From assembly GCF_023973165.1 (NCBI RefSeq), contig NZ_CP099547.1, positions 992,001 to 1,056,000 of the forward strand: a stretch of 64,000 bases of DNA, in the 5' to 3' direction. The number at the start of each line of letters is the position of its first letter. The first letter of the stretch is position 1. Both the position numbers and the translations under genes were made by a program. The notes below the pieces were generated by a model. The model did not search any database. It saw only the letters and a program-made list of their open reading frames with translations, and was not told the origin of the DNA. This DNA comes from Arcanobacterium pinnipediorum. Lineage in GTDB: Bacteria > Actinomycetota > Actinomycetes > Actinomycetales > Actinomycetaceae. Shown piece by piece: positions 1 to 8,265 of this stretch.

Positions 1-1676
1 GCAACCGTATTCGATAGTGCAGCGGCAAGGGACTGATCATCAAAAGCAACTTTGACGTAGGATAACGAATCGTCATTGGGCAAAATCAGATCGACGTCGG
101 CCCCGCCAATCTCACTCCACGGAATCGTCACGGTCTTACGCAGATCGACGTCGTAGGAAGCAATGCGATGTAACGTGCCGTTGGTGGCAGAAAAACCGGA
201 AACACGGATTCGGTGGGGACGCTCGATGGAGGCACCTGAAACTGAATCAGTGCCAGTTTGAGTCAAAATGACACCTTGTTCAGTGCGTTCAACGGTGATT
301 GTAGAAACACCGGTGGTATGCAGCCATTGTTTAGACCACTCATGTAGGTCACGTCCGGAAGACGATTCGAGAGCTGAGAGCAAATCTGAAAGCGTGGCAT
401 TGGCAAAAGCATGGTCGGCAAAGAATTGACGTACGCCAGCAAAAAACTGTTCTTCGCCAACAAAAGCAACGAGCTGACGCAACACAGCAGCACCTTTAGC
501 GTAGGTAATGCCGTCGAATGCTTGATCAGCCGCTTCGAGGTCTGCAATATCGGCAACGATTGGATGCGTTGTTGGTAACTGATCGGTGCTTAACGCCCAA
601 TTCAAGCGTGCACCAGCAAAATCAACCCAGGCTTCGGTGTATTGAGTTGATTTCGCGCAACCCCAAGCCCCCATGAACTCAGCGAAAGATTCTTTGAGCC
701 ACAGATCATCCCACCATACTGGCGTGGTGTAATCGCCAAACCACATATGCGACATCTCGTGCAAAATAGTGTTAGCGCGTCCAGCACGTTGCGCTCGAGT
801 CGATAAGCCACGATAAATGTAGGCGTCCTCGGAGAAAGTAACACAACCCGGATTTTCCATTGCACCTAAGTTGTACTCGGGTACGAAAACAGAATCATAT
901 TTGCCCCACGGATAGATTGAGCCAAAAGCCTGTGGGAATGTCTGTAAACCCTGTTTGGTAACGGTAGAAATATCGTCGAGATCGAAATGCTCAGCTAAGG
1001 TTGCGCGGCAATAGAAGCCGAGATCAATTGGTCCTTGGGCTGTGTGGGCAACATCGTGGAAGCCGACGTACGGACCGGCAATAAACGCTGTGAGGTAGGT
1101 CGATTGACGTTTCGTTGGCGCAAAGAAAACCTGGACGCACGCGGTGCCTAACGAGTTTGTTCCAATTGATTCACGGCGAGCCTCGGCACTATTGGAAAGG
1201 ATGGTCCACGATTCGGGAGCCGAGATCGAAATACGGAACTCAGTCTTAAGATCAGGTTGCTCGAAATTTGGGAACACGCGCCGGGCATCAGCCGGCTCAA
1301 ACTGTGTGTAAAGGTATGTTTGGCCATCTTGAGGATCGCGGAATCTATGCAGGCCTTCACCAGTTGTAGAATAAAGTCCCGTTGCGTTGATGGTGAGCAT
1401 GTGGGAGCCTGGCTGGAGTGGGGGTAGATAGACTCGGGCGCCATCGAAACGCGGATCGACCTCTACCCCATCGACGCTAAGTTTGGCATCTTCACCGATG
1501 AAGTCGGCAAACGTTTCAATGGTTTGATGAACTGCTATCTCGATCCGTGAGGTGACGGTAAATGTTTCACCGGCGCTAGGTGCTTCGGTGACGTTGAGAT
1601 CGATGGAATGACTGATAACATCGAGAGCCGCTGAGCGTTGCTGAGCTTCGGATCGGGAGAGATTTTCTGTGTTCAT
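1..1676 (-). CDS. pepN: Aminopeptidase N (M1 family), C-terminus beyond window edge
   Basis: Zinc metallo-aminopeptidase that removes N-terminal residues from peptides in the cytoplasm. The reading frame runs open from the ATG at 1676 to the left edge, so about 558 residues are visible and the C-terminal helical domain is missing only because of the window. The exopeptidase motif GAMEN lies at residues 271-275. The zinc motif HEMSH starts at residue 306, followed by the third zinc ligand in the KESFAEF segment. An alternative ATG lies at 1680 but in another frame. The gene is divergent from tRNA-Pro. Family assignment is secure from these motifs; substrate preference cannot be read. Confidence 0.95.
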   Translation of the reverse strand, partial: MNTENLSRSEAQQRSAALDVISHSIDLNVTEAPSAGETFTVTSRIEIAVHQTIETFADFIGEDAKLSVDGVEVDPRFDGARVYLPPLQPGSHMLTINATGLYSTTGEGLHRFRDPQDGQTYLYTQFEPADARRVFPNFEQPDLKTEFRISISAPESWTILSNSAEARRESIGTNSLGTACVQVFFAPTKRQSTYLTAFIAGPYVGFHDVAHTAQGPIDLGFYCRATLAEHFDLDDISTVTKQGLQTFPQAFGSIYPWGKYDSVFVPEYNLGAMENPGCVTFSEDAYIYRGLSTRAQRAGRANTILHEMSHMWFGDYTTPVWWDDLWLKESFAEFMGAWGCAKSTQYTEAWVDFAGARLNWALSTDQLPTTHPIVADIADLEAADQAFDGITYAKGAAVLRQLVAFVGEEQFFAGVRQFFADHAFANATLSDLLSALESSSGRDLHEWSKQWLHTTGVSTITVERTEQGVILTQTGTDSVSGASIERPHRIRVSGFSATNGTLHRIASYDVDLRKTVTIPWSEIGGADVDLILPNDDSLSYVKVAFDDQSLAAALSNTV

Positions 1677-1802
1677 ACATCTATTCTTCCACCGAAAGGG
1701 TCGTTGCGCCTAATCAAAAGTATTGCTTGCATCGGCGGAATCAAGATTAGAAGTGGCGGGGTGAGTCAGGGTGTAGTAATCTTGTTGCGTTGCTTTGAGT
1801 AA

Positions 1803-1877
<75 letters not shown>

Positions 1878-1886
1878 CAGAAATAA

Positions 1887-1927
1887 AATGGCTCTACCAC
1901 AACGAAAAGTGGTAGAGCCATTGTTTT
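1887..1927 (+). terminator. Rho-independent terminator of tRNA-Pro
   Basis: A 14-bp perfect stem (1887-1900 with 1909-1922) around an 8-nt loop is followed by a T run. It begins 10 bases after the tRNA end, as expected for a single-gene tRNA transcript. Confidence 0.9.
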
Positions 1928-2210
1928 TCGAACTCTATAGCCTGCGAGCCCATGCTTCGGCTTGTTAGACTTGTTGGCGCTTATTGGGCTTACTGGCGAG
2001 ATCGTGTTGTTTTGAAGTGCTATTCCATGTGTTAACTGTGGGATAGTGGCCGCGTGCCGTTTGGGTGCCTCTTCGCGTTTTCGTGAGCGTTGTTACCTTG
2101 CATTCAGTCATATTAGACCAGTATCGAACCGTAGCGTAGCGAGTGGCTGTAGTAGATCCCTGACTCCAGGGTTTTGGTGTTTGACCTGGATTCTTATTTT
2201 TGATCAATGG

Positions 2211-2273
2211 GTGGAACACAATCTACTTTGAGTGGAACACAATCTACTTTGAGTGGAATGCGACCTACTTTCC
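2211..2273. repeat. Tandem array A: three 21-bp direct repeats
   Basis: Units are 2211-2231, 2232-2252 (identical) and 2253-2273 (diverged). The core is GTGGAACACAATCTACTTT. The unit shares period and 14 of 21 positions with array E at 2931-3056, following the pattern GAACAnnnTCTACTnnnAGT. All units have the same orientation. Confidence 0.9.
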
Positions 2274-2283
2274 TGGCTTTTTC

Positions 2284-2475
2284 TCATCTTTTCTTATCGT
2301 TACTGAGCTTGTCTTCTATCGTCTTTTTCTTGTCGTTGAGGATTTCTTCCATTCTAATCTTCTTGTCACTGAGTATTTCTTCGAAACGGTCGGTTATCTT
2401 GGCTGCTAACTTAGGGTCATTGTTTGCTGTGGTTATCAACTGGATACAAGCTGCAAGGTTATCAACCGGATACAA
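2284..2475 (-). CDS. Possible small charged coiled-coil protein or gene relic (63 aa)
   Basis: An open frame of 63 residues with an internally repetitive, lysine- and glutamate-rich C-terminal half: roughly 11-residue units of the type EEILSDKK, EEILNDKK and EDKLSNDKK. This would form a helix or short coiled coil. The N-terminal part overlaps the 26-bp repeat array, whose period is not a multiple of three, which argues against a conserved start. No ribosome binding site or homologous family is recognised. It could be the decayed tail of a larger mobile-element or plasmid gene, or non-coding repeat DNA. Confidence 0.2.
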   Translation of the reverse strand: MYPVDNLAACIQLITTANNDPKLAAKITDRFEEILSDKKIRMEEILNDKKKTIEDKLSNDKKR

Positions 2476-2508
2476 GCTACAAGGTTATCAACCGGCTATA
2501 AGCTACAA
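2431..2508. repeat. Tandem array C: three 26-bp direct repeats
   Basis: Units are 2431-2456, 2457-2482 and 2483-2508, sharing the core GGTTATCAACYGG followed by TACAAGCT. Only a few substitutions separate them. The period of 26 shifts reading frame at each copy, so the array is unlikely to be maintained as coding sequence. Confidence 0.9.
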
Positions 2509-2530
2509 GTTCCATATTTGTTCTGATTAC

Positions 2531-2640
2531 TAGCCCACAACGATCTATTGGCTTGCCGACCACGACCTATTGACTAGCCCACAACAATCTTTCGACTTGC
2601 CCACAACGATCTATTGGCTAGCCCATAACTGTCTATGACT
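2531..2640. repeat. Tandem array D: five 22-bp direct repeats
   Basis: Units are 2531-2552, 2553-2574, 2575-2596, 2597-2618 and 2619-2640. The core is GCCCACAACGATCTATTG. Starts alternate TAG, TTG, TAG, TTG, TAG, so the older unit may have been 44 bp. The fifth copy is the most diverged. No spacers of unrelated sequence separate units, so this is not a CRISPR array. Confidence 0.88.
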
Positions 2641-2793
2641 GCTGGTTTTCAGGCCGACCACGCTATCAACATCAGTTCTCCTTCCTGCCTACCTGCAATA
2701 TATCGAGGTGAACAGTCACTATAGGCTAACTCAACCTAGTTTTATTCTGAATTGTCTGGTTTCTAGGGTTGGTGGTGAGGTTGGCCTGTTACA

Positions 2794-2855
2794 AAACCGG
2801 GGTATTTGGGGCGATGTCCTCGTATACGGGGTCATCGCCCCAAATACCCCGGTTT
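2794..2855. repeat. Perfect 23-bp inverted repeat with 16-nt loop
   Basis: The arms 2794-2816 and 2833-2855 are exact reverse complements, GC-rich in the middle (core CCGGGGTATTTGGGGC). The 16-base loop contains the small palindrome CGTATACG. There is no T run on either side sufficient for a classical terminator. It may be a protein-binding hairpin, a transposon-end relic, or a strong transcription block. Confidence 0.9.
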
Positions 2856-2930
2856 CACGACAGTAAAGCATCCGAAATCATGGCGAAAAGCGATAAGTCG
2901 GACTGGAAGTTGGGTGAAAGGACTCTACTC

Positions 2931-3056
2931 GAAGTTGAACAGGCTCTACTCGAAGTTGAACAGGCTCTACTTGAAGTTGAACAGGCTCTACTTGAAGTTG
3001 AACAGGCTCTACTCAAAATTGAACAGGCTCTGCTAGAAGTTAAACAGGCTTTAGGC
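2931..3056. repeat. Tandem array E: six 21-bp direct repeats
   Basis: Four near-identical units (2931-3014) are followed by two diverged units (3015-3056), and a worn copy precedes them at about 2906-2930. The core is GTTGAACAGGCTCTACT. Because 21 is a multiple of three, one plus-strand frame reads a repeated heptad, LLEVEQA. The unit is recognisably related to array A about 700 bp upstream in the same orientation. Confidence 0.92.
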
Positions 3057-3182
3057 ACATGCTTAAAGTACGCCGATAAGAATTGGCACGATCCCGGGTA
3101 GTAAGACTCGATACCGGCCAAGAGTATTAACCAGGCGAAATTGATGATGACCTTGCTAAATTATTATCACGCGCAGAAAAGT

Positions 3183-3800
3183 TCAGTAGCGGTGGGAATA
3201 AAAGTCGAGGATCGCAGTCTCTTTAGAGATAAGATAATTTCCGATACCGCTCTCGATATCACCACGTTTGAGGCCCTTAGGGATATTAACTAATGGAAAA
3301 GCTAACACAAAACTTCGATCCCATTGTTTATCGAGAGATTTGACAATAATTCCAGAAGTGTTGCGAGTGCATAAATCACCGTCAAGCGAGGCTGGTATAT
3401 CAAAATTGATATCGTTGCTAACCGCTACTACACCAAGATATCCATCTTGGGTAAACTTCATCCAAACCAAATTTGAGCAGTTACCATATTTGTCATGAAG
3501 CGGCTGATATAAATTTCGTTCAATAAACTCGTGAATTTGTGCATCACTAGAGTTTGGTTTGAGGCTGATTCGCGAATCTTTAATCACTAACATGTTCAAC
3601 GCGGTTAAAAATTCATTGACATAGCAGGTTATCTTTTCGATTGGCATTGGCTCTTTAAGTGCTTGTTCTCTGGCTATGCGAATCCGGTATGCGTTGGGAT
3701 CAAGGCGTACCGACGAAGCTTTGCCACGAGGGCGCCGGCCAATTTGCATCAAAGAATATGCGGCATCTTTGGTTAAGGGCATTTCGCACTCCGAATCCAT
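3183..3800 (-). CDS. Unrecognised 205-residue protein
   Basis: I do not recognise this family. The open frame starts at an ATG at 3800, has no signal peptide or membrane segment, and appears to be a soluble mixed alpha/beta protein. The N-terminal 45 residues are basic (GRRPRGKASS region). The C-terminal half contains the segments FVLAFPLVNI, RGDIESGIGNYLI and ILDFYSHRY, which look like conserved-core sequence rather than random translation. It looks richer in A+T by eye than the neighbouring der gene. It lies between the repeat island and the der operon terminator, a position consistent with accessory acquisition. A phage- or defence-related role is possible but unsupported. Confidence 0.7.
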   Translation of the reverse strand: MDSECEMPLTKDAAYSLMQIGRRPRGKASSVRLDPNAYRIRIAREQALKEPMPIEKITCYVNEFLTALNMLVIKDSRISLKPNSSDAQIHEFIERNLYQPLHDKYGNCSNLVWMKFTQDGYLGVVAVSNDINFDIPASLDGDLCTRNTSGIIVKSLDKQWDRSFVLAFPLVNIPKGLKRGDIESGIGNYLISKETAILDFYSHRY

Positions 3801-3856
3801 GGCTGTATTTCGTCAATGATAAACAATTACCGAGCTAGGTGCGTAACTACGGAATG

Positions 3857-3895
3857 AGAGGTGTCGTGACGGAAAAGAACCGTCGCGACACCTCT
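3857..3895 (-). terminator. Hairpin downstream of the der operon
   Basis: A 16-bp stem with a single G-U/C mismatch position (3857-3872 with 3880-3895) and a 7-nt loop, 28 bases past the der stop. It separates the der operon from the unrecognised gene at 3183-3800. The T run is poor, so termination efficiency is uncertain. Confidence 0.6.
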
Positions 3896-3923
3896 TGGTG
3901 CGTTGGGCTATGTGCTCGAGGCA

Positions 3924-5435
3924 CTACTTACGGGTTCGCTTTTGCCGAGGGCGTACCGATATTTCAACTGGAGAGCCGACGAAACCAAATTCGCGACGTA
4001 GCCGGTTTTCGATGAATCGGCGATAGCCGTGATCGAGGAATCCGGTGGTGAATAAAACGAACCGTGGTGGACGGTGCGCTATCTGGGTGGCGAACAGGAT
4101 ACGTGGTTGCTTTCCAGAACGTACCGGATGTGGATTAGCAGCCTGCAACTCCCCCAAGAATGCATTCAGCTTACCGGTAGGGATACGGGTATCCCATGAC
4201 TCGAGGGCGGTATTCATAGCGCGCGTTAGCCGGTTTGTATGCCAACCAGTGAGTGCAGAAAGATTGACGCGTTCTGCCCATTGGATCTGGACTAATTCGC
4301 GTTCAAATTCACGTTCGATTTCGCGTCGCCGTTCGTCATCGACCATATCCCATTTGTTCATCACAATCACGACGGCGCGACCAGTGTCAATCACCTGTTG
4401 GACTACGCGAATATCTTGTTCTGTCATGGGCTCTGAAGCATCCATGAGAACTAAACCCAGTTCTGCCTTTTCGATTGCAGATTGGGTGCGTAGCGTAGCG
4501 TAATAATCGGCGCCCTTAGTTAAGTGGACTCGACGGCGAACGCCTGCAGTATCGACAAAAATCCATGGCTGATCGTCAAGTTCAATGATCTCATCGACCG
4601 GGTCACGGGTAGTACCAGCTAGCTCATTAACGACGACGCGTTCAGCGTTGGCTAACTTGTTTAGTAGCGAAGATTTTCCGACGTTGGGCCGGCCTACAAG
4701 TGCAATACGGCGTGGGCCTTGCGACGGGCGGGCAAGTGCGACTGCAGAAACTTCAGGTAGCATCTTAACCGCGGCATCTAACAAGTCGCCTGTGCCTCGT
4801 CCATGTAAAGCGGAAATCGGATACGGTTCGCCTAGACCCAAGCTCCACAACATCGCTGCATCGGATTCACCTTGCGGAGAATCTACCTTGTTCGCAGCTA
4901 AGATCACAGGTTTGCCGCTTCGACGTAGCAAGCGAACCATGCGCTCATCAGTGTCAGTAGCTCCCACGGAAGCATCGACGACCAACATAACAACATCTGC
5001 TTCCTCAATCGCCATTTCTGACGATAGTGAAACCGACTTATCGATACCTTCTACAACGGCTTCCCAACCGCCAGTATCCATAATCGTAAAATCGACTCCG
5101 GCCCATTCAGCGTCATATTTGACCCGGTCACGAGTAACACCTGGAGTATCTTGAACAACCGCGACGCGTTTGCCTACGATACGATTGACCAGAGTTGATT
5201 TACCAACATTTGGCCGGCCAAGAATAGCAAGTACCGGTTTTCCCCACGGCTGGGTGATTGGCGCAAACTCAATCTCGCCATCAAGGAGGGCCTGATCTTC
5301 GTCGTCAAGCTCATACTCGTTAAGCAATGAGCGCATCACATCGGCATGCTTTGCCGCATCTTCGTCGTCGTCATCTATCGATGAAAATGTTGCGTTGATA
5401 TCGAAATCGTCGTCAAAAACGTATTCGTCGCTCAT
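3924..5435 (-). CDS. der: Ribosome biogenesis GTPase Der (EngA)
   Basis: Double GTPase needed for 50S subunit maturation. Two G1 motifs, GRPNVGKST at about residue 73 and GRPNVGKSS at about residue 250, head two complete G domains with DTPG/DTAG G3 motifs and NKVD/NKWD G4 motifs. A C-terminal KH-like domain ends in a basic tail. An acidic extension of about 65 residues, rich in Asp and Glu, precedes the first G domain; extended N-termini are common in actinobacterial Der. The start overlaps the cmk stop by four bases (ATGA), so translation is coupled. It is the last gene of the parA-scpA-scpB-rluB-cmk-der operon. Confidence 0.97.
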   Translation of the reverse strand: MSDEYVFDDDFDINATFSSIDDDDEDAAKHADVMRSLLNEYELDDEDQALLDGEIEFAPITQPWGKPVLAILGRPNVGKSTLVNRIVGKRVAVVQDTPGVTRDRVKYDAEWAGVDFTIMDTGGWEAVVEGIDKSVSLSSEMAIEEADVVMLVVDASVGATDTDERMVRLLRRSGKPVILAANKVDSPQGESDAAMLWSLGLGEPYPISALHGRGTGDLLDAAVKMLPEVSAVALARPSQGPRRIALVGRPNVGKSSLLNKLANAERVVVNELAGTTRDPVDEIIELDDQPWIFVDTAGVRRRVHLTKGADYYATLRTQSAIEKAELGLVLMDASEPMTEQDIRVVQQVIDTGRAVVIVMNKWDMVDDERRREIEREFERELVQIQWAERVNLSALTGWHTNRLTRAMNTALESWDTRIPTGKLNAFLGELQAANPHPVRSGKQPRILFATQIAHRPPRFVLFTTGFLDHGYRRFIENRLRREFGFVGSPVEISVRPRQKRTRK

Positions 5436-6133
5436 CGGCCTACCTCTTTCACTAGTTCAACAATGGCTGCTACAACTTCGTCAACGGAAAGATTTGATGA
5501 ATCGATCGTCGTGACACCATCGTGGGCAGTCATAAACTCAGAAACTGTAGAATCGTCACGGTCGCGTCGGATTACCTCGTCACGGGTTTGCGCCAACGCA
5601 GTCTCATCAGCACTACCACGCACTTCCAAGGCACGGCGAGCCAGGCGTGCCTGCTCTGAAGCAGTCAGTAACACCCGTACGTCAGCATCGGGAGCTACCA
5701 CTGTCGTGATATCGCGACCTTCGGCGACAATACCGCGGCCTTGCGAATACGAATCGGGTAAATCTTGCGAATCGATAATTGCTCGCTGACGCCGACGCAT
5801 CTCGTGACGCACCGGAATATTGACCGCAACTTTCGAAACTACTTTAGATAGTTCCGAGGTGCGAATATCGGCGGTAATATCGATCCCATCACAGACAAAA
5901 CGCTGTGCCTGCGGATCAAGAACCACCTCTAAGGGCATCTGTTTGACACTGCGTTCCACAGCTCCTTGATCATCAAGATCTACTCCGGTGTGTAGTGCCC
6001 ACCATGTTGCAGCTCGATACATAGCACCAGTATCGAGATAGCCCAGTCCTAACTTTTGGGCAACAAGGCGAGAAACAGTGGACTTTCCTGATCCGGACGG
6101 ACCATCGATAGCGATACGCAATCCAGTCATCAC
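5432..6133 (-). CDS. cmk: Cytidylate kinase
   Basis: Phosphorylates CMP and dCMP with ATP in pyrimidine nucleotide salvage and synthesis. The P-loop GPSGSGKS lies at residues 11-18, followed by the nucleotide-binding LDTGAMYRA segment and the arginine-rich EGRDITT region. At 233 residues it has the normal size for the family. The start overlaps the rluB stop and its stop overlaps the der start, giving a tightly coupled operon. The gene order matches that known from mycobacteria. Confidence 0.97.
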   Translation of the reverse strand: MMTGLRIAIDGPSGSGKSTVSRLVAQKLGLGYLDTGAMYRAATWWALHTGVDLDDQGAVERSVKQMPLEVVLDPQAQRFVCDGIDITADIRTSELSKVVSKVAVNIPVRHEMRRRQRAIIDSQDLPDSYSQGRGIVAEGRDITTVVAPDADVRVLLTASEQARLARRALEVRGSADETALAQTRDEVIRRDRDDSTVSEFMTAHDGVTTIDSSNLSVDEVVAAIVELVKEVGR

Positions 6134-6885
6134 ATTCCCACCATCGACATCAACGCACCCAATTCCGAACCAGCAATCTGGCGGACTTGGCCAGGCTTCA
6201 AATGACCAGCAACAATATTGCCAAACTGCATACGAACCAGCTCCATCACCGGATGTCCTACCTCATCCATCATCCGTCGCACGATACGGTTTCGCCCAGA
6301 ATGCAACGTGATCTCGATAATCGAATTCTTGCGCGCTACTTCACGGACGATAAAGCGATCGGCTTTCACCGGACCATCTTCTAAAGTAATACCCTTTTCC
6401 ATGACTTTTTGGAGCCCACGAGTAACTGACCCTTCAACGCGCGCAATGTAGGTCTTTGGAACTTCATAAGATGGGTGGGTTAGCCGATGCACAAGTTCGC
6501 CGTCATTCGACAGTAAGATTATGCCTTCGGTATCAACATCCAATCGGCCAACATGAACCAGACGCTGCGGATAATCTTCTATAAAGTCGGCAAGCGTTTT
6601 CCGACCCTGATCATCAGACATTGTAGAGACAACCCCTGGTGGTTTGTATAACGCCACAGTAATCAACTCTTGGTCGAGTTGGACACGGTTACCGTCAACG
6701 TGAATCACTGCAGTTTGGGGATCAACACGAATACCAAGCTGTCGAACAATAACACCATCGACGCTAACACGGCCAGCTTGGATCATATCCTCAGCAGCGC
6801 GCCGGGATGCAACACCTGCGTGTGCGAGTACTTTTTGTAGGCGTTCACCTTGTGGATCATGTAGATCCTGGGATTTGCGGCTCAT
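6130..6885 (-). CDS. rluB: 23S rRNA pseudouridine synthase, RsuA/RluB family
   Basis: Converts a specific rRNA uridine to pseudouridine. An N-terminal S4 RNA-binding domain (about residues 14-60, RLQKVLAHAG onward) precedes the catalytic domain. The catalytic aspartate sits in the motif GRLDVDTEG. It could modify 23S (RluB) or 16S (RsuA) RNA; the operon position next to scpB favours RluB by analogy with other Gram-positives. The start overlaps the scpB stop by four bases. Confidence 0.9.
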   Translation of the reverse strand: MSRKSQDLHDPQGERLQKVLAHAGVASRRAAEDMIQAGRVSVDGVIVRQLGIRVDPQTAVIHVDGNRVQLDQELITVALYKPPGVVSTMSDDQGRKTLADFIEDYPQRLVHVGRLDVDTEGIILLSNDGELVHRLTHPSYEVPKTYIARVEGSVTRGLQKVMEKGITLEDGPVKADRFIVREVARKNSIIEITLHSGRNRIVRRMMDEVGHPVMELVRMQFGNIVAGHLKPGQVRQIAGSELGALMSMVGM

Positions 6886-7445
6886 GCCATCTCCTTTACA
6901 ACATCTTTGAATTCTTCATCATCAGGCAAATACGGTGCCAGTGGGGCAAGATCCGCTAAGGAATTCATCCCCATTTTTTCTAAAAATAGATCAGTAGTTT
7001 CATACAAGACGGCTCCCGTATCAGCCGTAGTACCAGTTGCTTGCACCAATCCTCGGGTCTGTAATGTGCGCACCACAGAATCCACGTCTACCCCGCGGAT
7101 CGCTGCGATCTGTGCTCGAGTAACCGGCTGACGGTAGGCAATAACGGCGAGCGTTTCTAAGGCTTGCACGGAAAGCTTACTGGACTGGCCAGAGGTAACA
7201 AATGTGCTCACCACATCGGCATAGCGTGGATCAGAATAAAAACGCCAGCCACCGCCGATGTTTCGGAGCTGAAAACCACGTGGTGGATCGCTGTTAGCAT
7301 ACTCAGTTGCCATGGTTTGCAAAAGCGAATCGATGTGCGATGGTGAAGATCCTAAAACCTGCGCCAACGCGGTAGAACTTACTGGTTCGGCAACAACCAT
7401 GAGAATTGCCTCAAGGGCGCCTCGACGAAAATTATCGTCACTCAT
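6882..7445 (-). CDS. scpB: Segregation and condensation protein B
   Basis: Winged-helix kleisin-associated subunit of the SMC-ScpAB condensin that organises and separates the chromosome. I chose the ATG at 7445 (MSDDNFRRG) rather than an upstream frame start. It overlaps the scpA stop by eight bases and has GGAGAG just before it. Two winged-helix domains fit the 187-residue length; the LAVIAYRQPVTR segment is characteristic. Between scpA and rluB as in other actinobacteria. Confidence 0.95.
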   Translation of the reverse strand: MSDDNFRRGALEAILMVVAEPVSSTALAQVLGSSPSHIDSLLQTMATEYANSDPPRGFQLRNIGGGWRFYSDPRYADVVSTFVTSGQSSKLSVQALETLAVIAYRQPVTRAQIAAIRGVDVDSVVRTLQTRGLVQATGTTADTGAVLYETTDLFLEKMGMNSLADLAPLAPYLPDDEEFKDVVKEMA

Positions 7446-8256
7446 TATCTCTCCGTTCTGCATCCCTGCGATCGTTAGACTCCAAGGTTACCGTATTATC
7501 TTCGGAAACGCGAATGATCACCAAGGGTTGTAGCGGACCGTCTTGTTCAATCTCAATCTCGCCATTGCGCAACATTTCTAACACAGCTAAAAATCGAGAG
7601 ACCACTGTGGGGATATTGCGCGCATCGGCACAAAGTTGGGAAAACGATTGCCTATCTCCTACGATCAGCCGTTGCCGCAGTAGAGTTATCTGAGAATCCA
7701 CAGGTACGAGCGGATCGTGAATATGATCGATGGTTACCGAATCCGGCCGACGGAATAATGCCGAGGCCGCGATAATAGCTAAATCGACGGCGCCCAGATT
7801 GAGTTGAACTTCTGGTAGCAGCTGGCGGAATTCTTCTTCAAGCCCGACCTCGCGAGCATAACTTAACGATTGCATACTCATGCGCTGGGAAAGCTCTACG
7901 GCAACTTTCTTAAACGCTCGATATTGCAAAAGCTTGGCGAACAAAATATCGCGTGCCTCGAAAATGGCGAGTAGTTCGTCGTCGTCCTCGTTATCGCGCG
8001 GCAATAACCGGGCTGCTTTGATATCGAGAAGCGTTGCGGCCACGACGACGAATTCACTCATCTGTTCGAGCGCGGCGTCATCTTGGGAACGAATAAATCC
8101 GATGAACTCATCCGTCACTTTTGCGATAGCGACGTCAGTAACATCGAGTTGATGCTTGGATATGAGCGTTAAGAGGACTTCAAACGGACCAGAGAAAACA
8201 TCGAGATTGACAGCGAAACTCGATCCGGTTGAAAAAAGATCCTCTGAGGCGCTCAT
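7438..8256 (-). CDS. scpA: Segregation and condensation protein A
   Basis: Kleisin subunit that bridges the SMC head domains with ScpB. The N-terminal signature FSGPFEVLLTLI (about residues 21-32) is diagnostic, and the segment DIKAARLLP follows. The C-terminal winged helix includes SFSQLCADA. At 272 residues it is of normal size. It starts nine bases after the parA stop, in line with a parA-scpA-scpB operon that ties chromosome partitioning to condensation. Confidence 0.95.
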   Translation of the reverse strand: MSASEDLFSTGSSFAVNLDVFSGPFEVLLTLISKHQLDVTDVAIAKVTDEFIGFIRSQDDAALEQMSEFVVVAATLLDIKAARLLPRDNEDDDELLAIFEARDILFAKLLQYRAFKKVAVELSQRMSMQSLSYAREVGLEEEFRQLLPEVQLNLGAVDLAIIAASALFRRPDSVTIDHIHDPLVPVDSQITLLRQRLIVGDRQSFSQLCADARNIPTVVSRFLAVLEMLRNGEIEIEQDGPLQPLVIIRVSEDNTVTLESNDRRDAERRDNE

Positions 8257-8265
8257 ATTGAGGTA

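Larger units (their letters stand above)
1928..3182. other. Repeat-dense, gene-poor island of about 1.25 kb
   Basis: No credible full-length gene is found here. Short open frames (for example 2046-2231 on plus and 1965-2219 on minus) have no recognisable domain and look like chance or relic frames. The stretch instead carries several tandem-repeat families, listed separately, and one long inverted repeat. Lower-order organisation, unlike everything else in the window, suggests a graveyard of mobile-element ends. Repeat pattern and spacing recall the multiple terminal repeats of IS21-type transposons, but no transposase remnant could be identified with confidence. Confidence 0.6.

Noticed and set aside
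2046..2231. Small gene on the plus strand in the island
   Set aside because: No binding site, no domain, overlaps another equally weak frame on the opposite strand and runs into repeat array A.
2531..3056. CRISPR array
   Set aside because: Repeats are directly adjacent with no unique spacers, and no cas genes are nearby.
4585..5154. 189-codon frame opposite der
   Set aside because: Serine/threonine-rich shadow of the Der G domains; no independent evidence.
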